From the NCBI GenBank assembly GCA_002435755.1, contig DIYH01000002.1, positions 248,001 through 312,000 on the forward strand: DNA of 64,000 bases, written 5' to 3'. Of this stretch, positions 35,072-43,471 are shown one piece after another (positions within the stretch are counted from its first letter, which is position 1; every line of letters starts with the position of its first letter). Below the pieces are notes generated by a model. The model had not been told where the DNA came from and ran no database searches. It saw only the letters and a program-made list of their open reading frames with translations. The stretch is from Flammeovirgaceae bacterium UBA6059. Lineage in GTDB: Bacteria > Bacteroidota > Bacteroidia > Cytophagales > Cyclobacteriaceae. A program made the position numbers and the translations under genes.

Positions 35072-37701
35072 GTCATACGATCGACCACCAACCACCGCAG
35101 TGGCCTGTTAAGCTGATGCGCCATGTCCTCAACCACGACTATCTCGAGGAGATAGAAGGAGATATGGAAGAGATCTACCTTGAAAACCTTGAGTTGCATC
35201 CTGTGAAAAAAGCACGGCAACTCTATATCAAAGAATCATTAAAACTCATTCGCCCCCAACTACTAAGGCATTTTGAGGGCAAACAACAACTAAACACTTA
35301 CGGCATGTTCAAGAACAATATAAAAGTTGCCATTCGGGTATTCCAAAGAGATAAGGTCTACTCATTAATCAATGTGGTAGGTATGGCTACCGGACTGGCT
35401 ATAGCATTATTGATACTGCTTTATGCACAGTTTGAGATGAGCTATGAGAGCTATAATCCTAACGCAGACAGGATAGTAAGAATTACCATGGACTATTTGG
35501 ACGGGGAGACCCTAATCGATCAGGATGTGGAAACCTACCCGCCTTTAGGTCCCAAAATAAAAGCTGAGTTCTCTGAAGTAGAAGAATTTGCGCGGACATA
35601 TGGACTAGATGAAGTGACACTCAATGTTGATGATAAGAATTTCCGTGAATCAGCAGTATATGCGGCCGACCCATCGTTCTTTGAGATGTTTGGCTACCCA
35701 TTTATTCAGGGTACAAACGAGTCAATATTTCGAGATCCGATGGAGGCGGTACTGACCGAATCGTTGGCCTTGAAAATGTTTGGCACCACCGATATCGTTG
35801 GTGAACGCATACTTATTCCAGATATGGATCAAAACCTTCACGTTGTAGGTGTAGTGAAGGACAGTCCCGCTAATACTCATCTAAAGTTCAACTTGATGAT
35901 CTCGTTTGAGACTATGTATCGATTTGATAAGGATCTTGATACTCAGTGGAATAATAACAACACTTACACCTATCTGATGCTCAATCGCCCAGACCAATAT
36001 CCTGCCTTTGAGTCCAACCTGTCCAATCTCAATGACCAGCTTTATGAACTAGATCTGTTACGTGAGGAACTGGTTATCAGCCAGAAAATCAAGGACATTC
36101 ACCTTTATTCTGATAAGTCATTCGAGCCAGAGCAGAACGGCGATGGCACAAGAGTCATTTTCTTGGTTGGTGTTGCGCTGATGGTCATAGTCATCGCCAT
36201 CGTCAACTATATCAACCTTTCAACAGCTAAAGCAATGGACAGGGCAAAAGAGGTTGGCATTAGAAAAGTGATGGGCTCAACGTTGGGTCAGCTTCGTTTT
36301 CAGTTTTTTACCGAGTCCCTGCTGGTCAATTTGCTGGCGGGTACCCTTGCCGTACTTGCCATGGTGCTATTGTTTGACTTCTTCAGGCATACCGCCAATC
36401 TACCAACAACTTTTGCATTTTTAGACCAAGTTGACTTTTGGTTACTGTTAGGAGTTATTCTTGCTACAAGCACGTTGATCTCTGGCATCTTTCCAGCTTT
36501 GATCCTGTCCTCCTATCAGCCTGTCGCCATACTCAAGGGCAAGTACTCACATAGCAAGGGTGGGGTTCTACTGCGTAAGGGACTCGTGATCTTTCAGTTC
36601 TCGATTACCATCTTTCTATTGGTACAGACCCTAGCGGCTAATTGGCAGCTTGACTTTATGCGTACGAAAGACCTGGGACTTAATGTCAATCAAACCATTG
36701 TCGTGAGAAGTCCGCACACAGATGAGCTAAGAGGGAAGTTTGCAGCTTTTAAAAGTGACCTTCTCAACCAGTCAACTTTTAGTAATGTCGCGCTATCCGA
36801 GACAGTACCAGGACTGCCTACGAGTCAGCAGAGTACCAGTACAGGCATCAATCCTGTTGAGGCGCTTGAAGATCGCAACTTCAACTTCTATGTAAACTGG
36901 GTAGATGAAGACTACCTGGCAACCATGCAGATGAAGTTGATTGCCGGAGCGAATTTCATTGCCGGAAGTAAAAACGAAAATGTGGTCATTGTAAACGAAG
37001 AGGCCATTCGCCTTTGGGGTTATCAGTCACCTGAACAGGCTGTTGGTACTAAACTCGACATGTGGGGAGACCAACGGACTATTATCGGTGTTATTCAGAA
37101 TTATCAACAACTCACAGCCAAGACAAATTATCAGGCCATTGTTTTCAACTATTCAAATGACTTCAATAGTTATGCTAGCATTCGGACGAACACCGCCGAC
37201 CTCAAGTCGCAGTTAGGAATGGTGGCCGAGATATATGAATCTCATTTTCCTGCTGCACCTTTTGATTACTTCTTTTTAGACCAGGAATTTGACAAGCTGT
37301 ATCGAGAGGATGAGCAATTCCAAACAGTATTTGGTTTGTTGACGGGTTTTGCGATTTTGATTGCCGCACTTGGGCTCTTTGGCCTGGCATCCTTTACTGT
37401 TTCTAAGCGCGCTAAAGAAATTGGTATTCGTAAGGTGTTGGGTGCAGAAGTTGGTCAGTTGATGACATTGATTTCCAAAGAGTTTGTCTGGCTTGTGCTG
37501 ATCTCAATGCTCTTTGCTATTCCGGTAGCTTATATGAGCGTCAACGACTGGCTCGATGGTTATGCCTTTCGCATTGAGATCACACCGGGACTTTTCATTG
37601 TTCCCGCACTTGGTGTTTTGTTAGTTTCTTTCATGGCAATCTTTTCCAAGACATTGAGAGTGGCCACCGCAAATCCTGTCACTTCTTTAAGAGATGAGTA
37701 G
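35068..37701 (+). CDS. FtsX/MacB-like ABC transporter permease with N-terminal prefix domain (copy 1)
   Basis: 877 residues from the ATG at 35068, which overlaps the padR stop as ATGA; an earlier start would lie inside padR. Residues about 1-80 are the permease prefix domain (PPQWPVKLMRHVLNHDYLEE, LRHFEGKQQLNTYG). A membrane helix follows (INVVGMATGLAIALLILLY), then a MacB-like periplasmic domain, a three-helix FtsX block (AKEVGIRKVMGSTLGQL), another soluble domain and a second FtsX block (AKEIGIRKVLGAEVGQL). No ATPase is encoded nearby, so it must use one from elsewhere. Exported substrate unknown; such permeases often handle lipids, peptides or envelope stress. Confidence 0.9.
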   Translation: MSHTIDHQPPQWPVKLMRHVLNHDYLEEIEGDMEEIYLENLELHPVKKARQLYIKESLKLIRPQLLRHFEGKQQLNTYGMFKNNIKVAIRVFQRDKVYSLINVVGMATGLAIALLILLYAQFEMSYESYNPNADRIVRITMDYLDGETLIDQDVETYPPLGPKIKAEFSEVEEFARTYGLDEVTLNVDDKNFRESAVYAADPSFFEMFGYPFIQGTNESIFRDPMEAVLTESLALKMFGTTDIVGERILIPDMDQNLHVVGVVKDSPANTHLKFNLMISFETMYRFDKDLDTQWNNNNTYTYLMLNRPDQYPAFESNLSNLNDQLYELDLLREELVISQKIKDIHLYSDKSFEPEQNGDGTRVIFLVGVALMVIVIAIVNYINLSTAKAMDRAKEVGIRKVMGSTLGQLRFQFFTESLLVNLLAGTLAVLAMVLLFDFFRHTANLPTTFAFLDQVDFWLLLGVILATSTLISGIFPALILSSYQPVAILKGKYSHSKGGVLLRKGLVIFQFSITIFLLVQTLAANWQLDFMRTKDLGLNVNQTIVVRSPHTDELRGKFAAFKSDLLNQSTFSNVALSETVPGLPTSQQSTSTGINPVEALEDRNFNFYVNWVDEDYLATMQMKLIAGANFIAGSKNENVVIVNEEAIRLWGYQSPEQAVGTKLDMWGDQRTIIGVIQNYQQLTAKTNYQAIVFNYSNDFNSYASIRTNTADLKSQLGMVAEIYESHFPAAPFDYFFLDQEFDKLYREDEQFQTVFGLLTGFAILIAALGLFGLASFTVSKRAKEIGIRKVLGAEVGQLMTLISKEFVWLVLISMLFAIPVAYMSVNDWLDGYAFRIEITPGLFIVPALGVLLVSFMAIFSKTLRVATANPVTSLRDE

Positions 37702-37752
37702 GCCAAGCCCTGGGTGTAAGATACGTCTTTGTATTAGCGTCAATTTTAAAGG

Positions 37753-37821
37753 ATGCCCGAGTTGAGCATCCTTTTTCCCTTTTTCAAAGCTGCGTCAAAA
37801 GGTACCCTTAAGAGGATATGA
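37753..37821 (+). other. Chimeric 22-codon frame marking the permease duplication junction
   Basis: The frame begins MPELSILFPFF, matching the start of the glycosyltransferase at 40711 (MPEVSILLPFY) base for base at about 84 percent over 57 bases including upstream sequence. It ends with GTLKRI and a TGA, matching the padR ending VTLKTI and TGA. The stop overlaps the ATG of permease 2 as ATGA, just as padR overlaps permease 1. It is thus an in-frame fusion of the two ends of a duplicated unit and may serve as a leader that couples translation into permease 2. The hairpin at 37748-37774 covers its start codon. Confidence 0.7.
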
Positions 37822-40454
37822 GCCAGCCCGTCAATCAACTACCCCAATGGCCGAAAAAGCTATTACGGCTCCTACTCAACCATGACTACATCGAAGAGGT
37901 GGAAGGAGATCTGGAAGAGATATACCATAACAATCTGGAGCTGTATTCAGAAAAAAAGGCTAGAGGGCTCTACATCAAAGAATTACTAAAACTTATACGC
38001 CCTCCACTGCTACGCCACTTTGAAGGCAAACAACGACTTAATACCTATGGCATGTTGAAAAACAACCTAAAAATAGCGATCAGAGTATTCCGAAAAGATA
38101 AGGTCTACTCGTTAATCAATGTGCTTGGAATGGCGACAGGCTTGTCTATTGCTATGTTGATCTTTTTGTATGCTCAGTTCGAAATGAGCTATGAGAGTTA
38201 TAATCCAAATGCAGAGAGGGTCGTACGTTTAACGATGGACTACCTCAATGGAGAGGTTGTTGTAGATCAAGATGTAGAAACTTACTCTCCACTTGGCCCT
38301 AAGATAAAAACCGATTTTTCCGAAGTAGAAGAATTTGTTCGTGTTTACAGGTTGAGTGAGGTGACGCTTAATGTCAATAACAAGAATTTTCGAGAAGCAA
38401 AGTCATATGCTGCCGACCCTTCTTTCTTCGAAATGTTTGGCCACCCTTTTGTTCAGGGTACTGATGAATGGGTCTTTAAAAACCCGTTTGAAGCTGTACT
38501 CACTGAATCATTGGCCGTGAAAATGTTTGGCAATACCGATATAGTTGGTGAAGGAATTTTTGTTCCGGAAATAGGTCAAAACCTCACTGTTGTAGGTGTA
38601 GTGAAGGACAGCCCTGCCAATACTCACCTTAAGTTCAATTTGATTGTATCGTTTAACACCATGTATCAATATGAACAAGGCCTTGCTACACAATGGGACT
38701 ATCATACTACCTATACCTACCTAATGCTCAACAGAGCTGATCAATATCACTCATTCGTGATCAACCTGTCAAGGCTCAATGATCAATTGCACGAACTAGG
38801 TTTAATGCAAGGAGAACGTGCTATTAGTCAGAAGATCAAAGACATTCATCTTTATTCTGATAAGCCATTCGAGCCAGAGCAAAATGGTGATGGCACGCAT
38901 GTCATTTTCTTGATCGGTGTAGCGCTTATGGTGATCGTCATCTCCATCGTCAACTACATCAACCTGTCAACAGCAAAAGCTATGGATAGGGCAAAAGAAG
39001 TTGGTGTCAGGAAGGTCATGGGCTCAACGCTCGGCCAGCTTCGCTTTCAGTTTTTCACAGAATCGTTGCTAGTAAGTGTACTGGCAGGCGGCATAGCCGT
39101 GCTGGCTATGGTTTTGTTGTTTGACTTTTTTCGGCAAACCGCCAATTTGCCATCAACATTGACCTTTTTAGACCAAGCTGACTTTTGGTTGCTGTTAGGA
39201 GCTATTCTTACCGTCAGTACGCTGATCGCAGGCATTTTTCCGGCTTTGATCCTGTCCTCCTATAAGCCTGTAGCCATTCTTAAGGGTAAGTATACGCATA
39301 GTAAGGGTGGTGTTCTGTTACGCAAAGGTCTTGTCATCTTTCAATTCTCGATTACTGTATTTCTATTAGTTCAGACCCTAGCGGCAAATTGGCAACTTGA
39401 CTTTATGCGCTCCAAGGATTTAGGGCTCAACCTGGAGCAGACTATTGTGGTAAGAAGTCCTCACACTGATGAGTTAAGAGGGAAGTTTACAGCTTTTAAA
39501 AATGACCTTCTCAACCAGTCGACTTTTAGTAATGTCGCGCTATCCGAATCAGTACCAGGACTTCCAACCATACATTTAAGTACTAGTCAAGGTGTTAATC
39601 CGGTAGATGCACTGGAAGTTCACAACTTTAACTTCTATGTCAACCGAGTCGATTCAGACTACTTGGCAACCATGCAAATGGAGCTATTGGCCGGAGCGAA
39701 TTTTATCACTGGAAGCAATAATCGACATATGGTCATCGTCAACGAAGAAGCCATACGCCTTTGGGGATATGAGTCACCAGAACAAGCGGTCGGTAAGAAA
39801 CTTGATATGTGGGGCGCCCACCGTACCATCATCGGGGTAATTAAAAACTACCAACAGCTCACCGCTAAGACCAACTACCAGCCCACAATATTTTTGTGCA
39901 TGTATGACCGCAGTTTCCACTCTTACGCTAGCATTCGTGTGAGTAGTACTGATTATAAATCACAGTTGAGACTAGTAGCGGAGATATACGAATCTCACTT
40001 TCCTGCAGCACCATTTGATTACTTCTTTTTAGATCAGGAGTTCGACAAGCTATACCGTGAGGATGAGCAATTCCAAACCGTCTTTAGCTTACTGACTGGC
40101 TTTGCCATTTTGATTGCTGCGCTTGGTTTATTTGGCTTGGCATCCTTTACTGTCTCCAAGCGATCTAAAGAAATTGGTATTCGCAAGGTGCTAGGTGCTG
40201 AAGTCAGTCAGTTGATGACGTTGATATCTAAGGAGTTTATTTGGCTTGTCTTAATTTCTATGCTGTTTGCTATTCCGGTTGCTTATATGATTGTCAACGA
40301 CTGGTTGGAGGGCTATGCATTTCGCATTGACATTACTCCAGGGCTTTTCGTAGTTCCGGCACTTGGTGTATTGCTTGTTTCTTTTGTTGCCATCTTTTCA
40401 AAAACACTTGGAGTGGCTACCGCAAATCCAGTGACTTCTTTAAGGGATGAGTAA
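37818..40454 (+). CDS. FtsX/MacB-like ABC transporter permease with N-terminal prefix domain (copy 2)
   Basis: 878 residues, collinear with copy 1 over its whole length and identical at most positions. Differences cluster in the prefix domain and the periplasmic loops (for example YRLSEVTLNVNNKNF for YGLDEVTLNVDDKNF), while the FtsX blocks (AKEVGVRKVMGSTLGQL; SKEIGIRKVLGAEVSQL) are nearly unchanged. It arose by tandem duplication together with the ends of padR and of the glycosyltransferase gene. Both copies are intact, so they may form a heterodimer or two specialised exporters. No terminator separates it from copy 1. Confidence 0.9.
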   Translation: MSQPVNQLPQWPKKLLRLLLNHDYIEEVEGDLEEIYHNNLELYSEKKARGLYIKELLKLIRPPLLRHFEGKQRLNTYGMLKNNLKIAIRVFRKDKVYSLINVLGMATGLSIAMLIFLYAQFEMSYESYNPNAERVVRLTMDYLNGEVVVDQDVETYSPLGPKIKTDFSEVEEFVRVYRLSEVTLNVNNKNFREAKSYAADPSFFEMFGHPFVQGTDEWVFKNPFEAVLTESLAVKMFGNTDIVGEGIFVPEIGQNLTVVGVVKDSPANTHLKFNLIVSFNTMYQYEQGLATQWDYHTTYTYLMLNRADQYHSFVINLSRLNDQLHELGLMQGERAISQKIKDIHLYSDKPFEPEQNGDGTHVIFLIGVALMVIVISIVNYINLSTAKAMDRAKEVGVRKVMGSTLGQLRFQFFTESLLVSVLAGGIAVLAMVLLFDFFRQTANLPSTLTFLDQADFWLLLGAILTVSTLIAGIFPALILSSYKPVAILKGKYTHSKGGVLLRKGLVIFQFSITVFLLVQTLAANWQLDFMRSKDLGLNLEQTIVVRSPHTDELRGKFTAFKNDLLNQSTFSNVALSESVPGLPTIHLSTSQGVNPVDALEVHNFNFYVNRVDSDYLATMQMELLAGANFITGSNNRHMVIVNEEAIRLWGYESPEQAVGKKLDMWGAHRTIIGVIKNYQQLTAKTNYQPTIFLCMYDRSFHSYASIRVSSTDYKSQLRLVAEIYESHFPAAPFDYFFLDQEFDKLYREDEQFQTVFSLLTGFAILIAALGLFGLASFTVSKRSKEIGIRKVLGAEVSQLMTLISKEFIWLVLISMLFAIPVAYMIVNDWLEGYAFRIDITPGLFVVPALGVLLVSFVAIFSKTLGVATANPVTSLRDE

Positions 40455-40512
40455 CCATAAACTTAATTGACCTGAGATTGTCAAATCATTGAACTTACAC
40501 GACAGCTCGAGT

Positions 40513-40652
40513 CGTCATTCCCTTGCGACTTTGCGCCACGCGGAGCGAAGTTTAGGAGACTTGGGAATCTAATGTCAAAATTACACCTGTACTCAAGAAA
40601 TTAGTCGGAGATTCCCAAGTCTCACTCGTACCTCTCTTGCAAGGGAATGACG
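40513..40652. repeat. Palindromic 140-base intergenic repeat, MITE- or REP-like
   Basis: Outer arms CGTCATTCCCTTGC (40513-40526) and its exact complement (40639-40652); inner arms GAGACTTGGGAATCT (40556-40570) and its exact complement (40609-40623). The middle and inter-arm segments are not complementary. It codes for nothing and has no transposase. The equivalent place after permease 1 lacks it, so it was inserted after, or lost from, the duplicated copy. The GTCATTCCC/GGGAATCT ends resemble widespread bacterial intergenic repeats. Confidence 0.7.
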
Positions 40653-40705
40653 GAATGGCATTGTAGTCAGTAGGAAGCATAAATACCAAAGCAGATATTA
40701 ATTTT

Positions 40706-40732
40706 GAAGGATGCCCGAAGTGAGCATCCTTC
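40706..40732 (+). promoter_or_regulatory. Hairpin enclosing the glycosyltransferase start codon
   Basis: GAAGGATGC (40706-40714) pairs with GCATCCTTC (40724-40732) around a nine-base loop. The arm contains both the AAGG ribosome-binding bases and the ATG. The duplicate at 37748-37774 keeps the full nine-base stem, with the outer G-C pair replaced by A-T on both sides, a compensating change. It could hold down translation initiation. Confidence 0.5.
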
Positions 40733-41712
40733 TTCCGTTTTACAATGCTGAGTCGACACTCAACAGGGCAGTTGAGAGTATTGTCCATCAGACCTTTTCT
40801 GATTGGGAGCTAATATTGATCGATAATGGATGTACTGACAAGAGCCCCCACTTAGCAAAAAAATGGACGCAGCAAGACGCAAGAATTAACTTAACGTCAT
40901 GTGATGATCAAGGCATTGCTTATGCTCTGAACAAGGGTCTAGCTATTGCAGATGCGGCTTATGTTGCTCGTATGGATGCTGATGATTGGAGTCACCCGAA
41001 TCGACTGGAAAAGCAAATAGGCTTTCTTAATGAATATCCAAAGATTGGAGCAATCAGCTGTCAAACCACTTTTCAGTCTTCTTTCTCGAAATCAGAGGGT
41101 TATAGCCATTTTGTAGATTGGCAAAATGCAATTTTATCACCTGAAGAACACTATGCTAATAGATTCAAAGAGTCTCCTATTGCACACCCTACCGTGGTTT
41201 TTCGAAAACACCTCATAGATCAGCATGGTGGATACAGTACTGCGCCTATTCCAGAGGACTATGAGCTATGGCTTAGGTGGATGGAGGCTGGGGTCTTGTT
41301 TGCAAAAATTACCGAAAAGCTATTGACCTGGAGTGATCAATCCTCGAGACTGAGTCGTAAGCACCCCAATTACGCTGAAGCCTCATTCTTCAAAGTGAAG
41401 GGTCAATACCTGTCTAGATGGATGGAGAAGTATGTATCAAGTGATAAAAAAGTTGTAGCATGCGGGACCAGCAAAGAATGTCGGCAGAGGGCTACATGGC
41501 TAATGGAACAAGGTGTGCGAGTAGACTTCCTCACTGATATAGTCCATCGCAAGCCTCAGAGTTTTGAGTTTTTAGCTTACCGGGAGATCAAATCTCCAGA
41601 ACGGCACTTTGTGCTCAACTTAATTCGGAAGCGAGGAATTGGTGAGAAAATAGAGCGCTACTTCACCAACATTGGTTTTACCAACGGCCAGAATTTTTTT
41701 TCGCTAGCATAG
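40711..41712 (+). CDS. Family 2 glycosyltransferase
   Basis: 333 residues. GT-A fold with VSILLPFYNAESTL at the start, the nucleotide-sugar region WELILIDNGCTD, the metal-binding DxD in ARMDADDWSHPNRL, and the acceptor-side PEDYELWLRW. The last 90 residues are an extra domain beginning KKVVACGTSKECRQRATWLMEQGV, a Rossmann-like strand-helix unit. Cytosolic or membrane-associated; donor and acceptor unknown. Its start codon lies inside a hairpin, and a 5' piece of this gene is duplicated between the two permeases. Confidence 0.9.
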   Translation: MPEVSILLPFYNAESTLNRAVESIVHQTFSDWELILIDNGCTDKSPHLAKKWTQQDARINLTSCDDQGIAYALNKGLAIADAAYVARMDADDWSHPNRLEKQIGFLNEYPKIGAISCQTTFQSSFSKSEGYSHFVDWQNAILSPEEHYANRFKESPIAHPTVVFRKHLIDQHGGYSTAPIPEDYELWLRWMEAGVLFAKITEKLLTWSDQSSRLSRKHPNYAEASFFKVKGQYLSRWMEKYVSSDKKVVACGTSKECRQRATWLMEQGVRVDFLTDIVHRKPQSFEFLAYREIKSPERHFVLNLIRKRGIGEKIERYFTNIGFTNGQNFFSLA

Positions 41713-41722
41713 CAAACGTAGT

Positions 41723-42184
41723 TCAAGCTCTTGTGAAGTAGATATAATCCAAAGCAGGGGGAACGATATCTTCCGCTCTAAGCCATGCAACGATCTGTCC
41801 GCGATGATGTGTGCTGTGATTGACCACATGTGTCAGAATGTCCCGTAAGCGTGTTTGTTGGTCTTCCCCCTTAGTATCGACATAGGAGATATTCTCCTTG
41901 AAACCTGACTTTGAAGTTTCGAGCACTAGCTCTTGCCATGCTTTATTGCTCTTTTGATTGAGCTCTAGCAACAAGTGGGTTGGAATGGTATCAAAGAGTC
42001 CCCACTTTGGCTTGTCCTGCCCACTTATCCGGTGATGCCAGATGACCTGGGCGACTGTGATGTGACTGAAGAGCTCATCGATTTTTTTATTCTGGTAAGC
42101 CCCCTCCTTCACAAAGGAATAAAGCATCTCGTTAGCCCAGGCATTGTACAAATAGAGGCGACTGAAGTGTTTTTTAGCGTTCAT
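41723..42184 (-). CDS. DinB-family protein
   Basis: 153 residues from the ATG at 42182-42184 (a TTG five codons earlier is also in frame). Four-helix DinB/YfiT fold with three metal-binding His positions: one in WHHRISG and two in VVNHSTHHRGQIV. These proteins are often thiol-dependent transferases (bacillithiol or other) or of unknown role. It overlaps the upstream hydrolase gene by 11 bases. Convergent with the glycosyltransferase. Confidence 0.85.
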   Translation of the reverse strand: MNAKKHFSRLYLYNAWANEMLYSFVKEGAYQNKKIDELFSHITVAQVIWHHRISGQDKPKWGLFDTIPTHLLLELNQKSNKAWQELVLETSKSGFKENISYVDTKGEDQQTRLRDILTHVVNHSTHHRGQIVAWLRAEDIVPPALDYIYFTRA

Positions 42185-42947
42185 TTCGTTTTTGATCAAA
42201 GAGCCATTTCAATAGTGATTTCTCAGCGAAGGCATTGTTCCAACTATCGTGTCTGACGCCCTCATATTCGGTATACTTCACATTGGCTTTCTCAGCTTCA
42301 AGGAAGTTAACAACTTCTCGGCTCAATGTGACTGGCACCACATCATCATCGGTCCCGTGAAACACCCATAGCGGAATATCGACAAGCTCAGCAAATCTTA
42401 GAGGGTCAGCTCCTGCACAGATGGGGATACCGGCAGCAAACATACTCGACTGCTTTTGAAGCAGATCGAACGTACCGAAACCTCCCATTGAAAGCCCCAT
42501 TAAATAAATTCTGTCTTCATCGATTTTGTACTTCTGTTGTAGCTCCTTCATCAAGCCAAGTACCAAGTTCATAGGCCTTGAAAAGCCGTCTTGCCAAGAC
42601 AGATGAGTAACACCATAGTTGTTTTCGTATCCGAATGTGAGATTGGCCCAGAACTCTTCTTTTGCGCACTGAGGAAAAAGCACAAAAGCAGGATACTTCT
42701 CTCTGTTTTTAGGTTCCAGGAATAGCGTGCTGCCATGAGTCATTTGGAGTTCATTGTCAGACCCACGCTCTCCTGCGCCATGTAGGAATATCACCAAAGG
42801 ATAGGCCTGATCAGGATCAAAATTCAGAGGACGGAGCAATTGATAGGGAAGAGTATCCGAATCCTGTATATGCCAGTCTTTCTCAAATTGGGCTATCGCC
42901 AACAGGGGGCTTACTACCAGCCATAGTAAAGTCGCTGCTCGTATCAT
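42174..42947 (-). CDS. Secreted alpha/beta hydrolase (carboxylesterase/feruloyl esterase-like)
   Basis: 257 residues. Signal peptide ending SPLLAIAQ. The fold shows the oxyanion strand PLVIFLHGAGERG, the nucleophile elbow GLSMGG, the Asp in FHGTDDDVVP and the His in GVRHDSWNN, a full Ser-Asp-His triad. The pattern is that of the PHB-depolymerase/prolyl-oligopeptidase-like secreted esterases common in Bacteroidota. It overlaps a small membrane protein gene upstream by ATGA and the DinB gene downstream by 11 bases. Confidence 0.88.
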   Translation of the reverse strand: MIRAATLLWLVVSPLLAIAQFEKDWHIQDSDTLPYQLLRPLNFDPDQAYPLVIFLHGAGERGSDNELQMTHGSTLFLEPKNREKYPAFVLFPQCAKEEFWANLTFGYENNYGVTHLSWQDGFSRPMNLVLGLMKELQQKYKIDEDRIYLMGLSMGGFGTFDLLQKQSSMFAAGIPICAGADPLRFAELVDIPLWVFHGTDDDVVPVTLSREVVNFLEAEKANVKYTEYEGVRHDSWNNAFAEKSLLKWLFDQKRNER

Positions 42948-43351
42948 GCTCTACTCACTTTTGTCCATCTTAACGCAATAATGGTCAATGGGATTACCCA
43001 GATCAAGTCATTCATGATAAGATGAAATGCAAACCGCTTAGTGAAAAGGCCATCCAGCAATATAAAATATGTCCACGGTCCACCTGCTACTTTCAGAAAT
43101 ATAGCCGGCCAAATCAAATACCCCAACTTATGAAAATAAATAGCCGTCCAGATAAACACACCAGCGAGAAGTAGCACTCCTAAACCTTGATATGTAACAA
43201 GCGATGAACCTTCGTTCATCGCTCCTTGACTCAACCAGTTCACGAAAGCAGCCGGGAAATTGTAAATGAATAAGCCCCAGGCCAGATTATAAATGCCCGC
43301 CAAGAGTAGTACCCCTCGCATCCATGGATGTACGGTTGTTTGATTTTTCAT
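42944..43351 (-). CDS. Four-helix membrane protein of unknown function
   Basis: 135 residues, four predicted membrane helices: GVLLLAGIYNLAWGLFIY, GLGVLLLAGVFIWTAIYF, LIWPAIFLKVAGGPWTYFIL and LIMNDLIWVIPLTIIALRW. No charged transport motif and no family I can name. First gene of a three-gene overlapping unit with the esterase and DinB protein; it is divergent from the amidase gene. Confidence 0.75.
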   Translation of the reverse strand: MKNQTTVHPWMRGVLLLAGIYNLAWGLFIYNFPAAFVNWLSQGAMNEGSSLVTYQGLGVLLLAGVFIWTAIYFHKLGYLIWPAIFLKVAGGPWTYFILLDGLFTKRFAFHLIMNDLIWVIPLTIIALRWTKVSRA

Positions 43352-43471
43352 TTTTCTTGATTTGGCCTAGAACCGATGTACCGTCTAAAGCAACGGACCA
43401 TGAATTTATCACTTTGCATTGTGCATTTGTTTATGGAATCTATACTTTGATCCTTCAGTCCCGACCCTCTT

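Noticed and set aside
37748..37774. Hairpin AAAGGATGC/GCATCCTTT followed by T-rich sequence, as an intrinsic terminator between the permeases
   Set aside because: The same sequence contains the start codon of the glycosyltransferase at 40711, so it is inherited coding sequence at a duplication junction. Any terminator effect would be secondary.
40699..40706. TAATTTTG, a perfect match to the Bacteroidota -7 element
   Set aside because: No TTG element at a usable distance, and it would give a leaderless transcript; the duplicate copy lacks it.
40552..40788. Minus-strand frame across the palindromic repeat and glycosyltransferase start
   Set aside because: Composed of repeat arms and antisense of the glycosyltransferase N terminus; no protein-like features.
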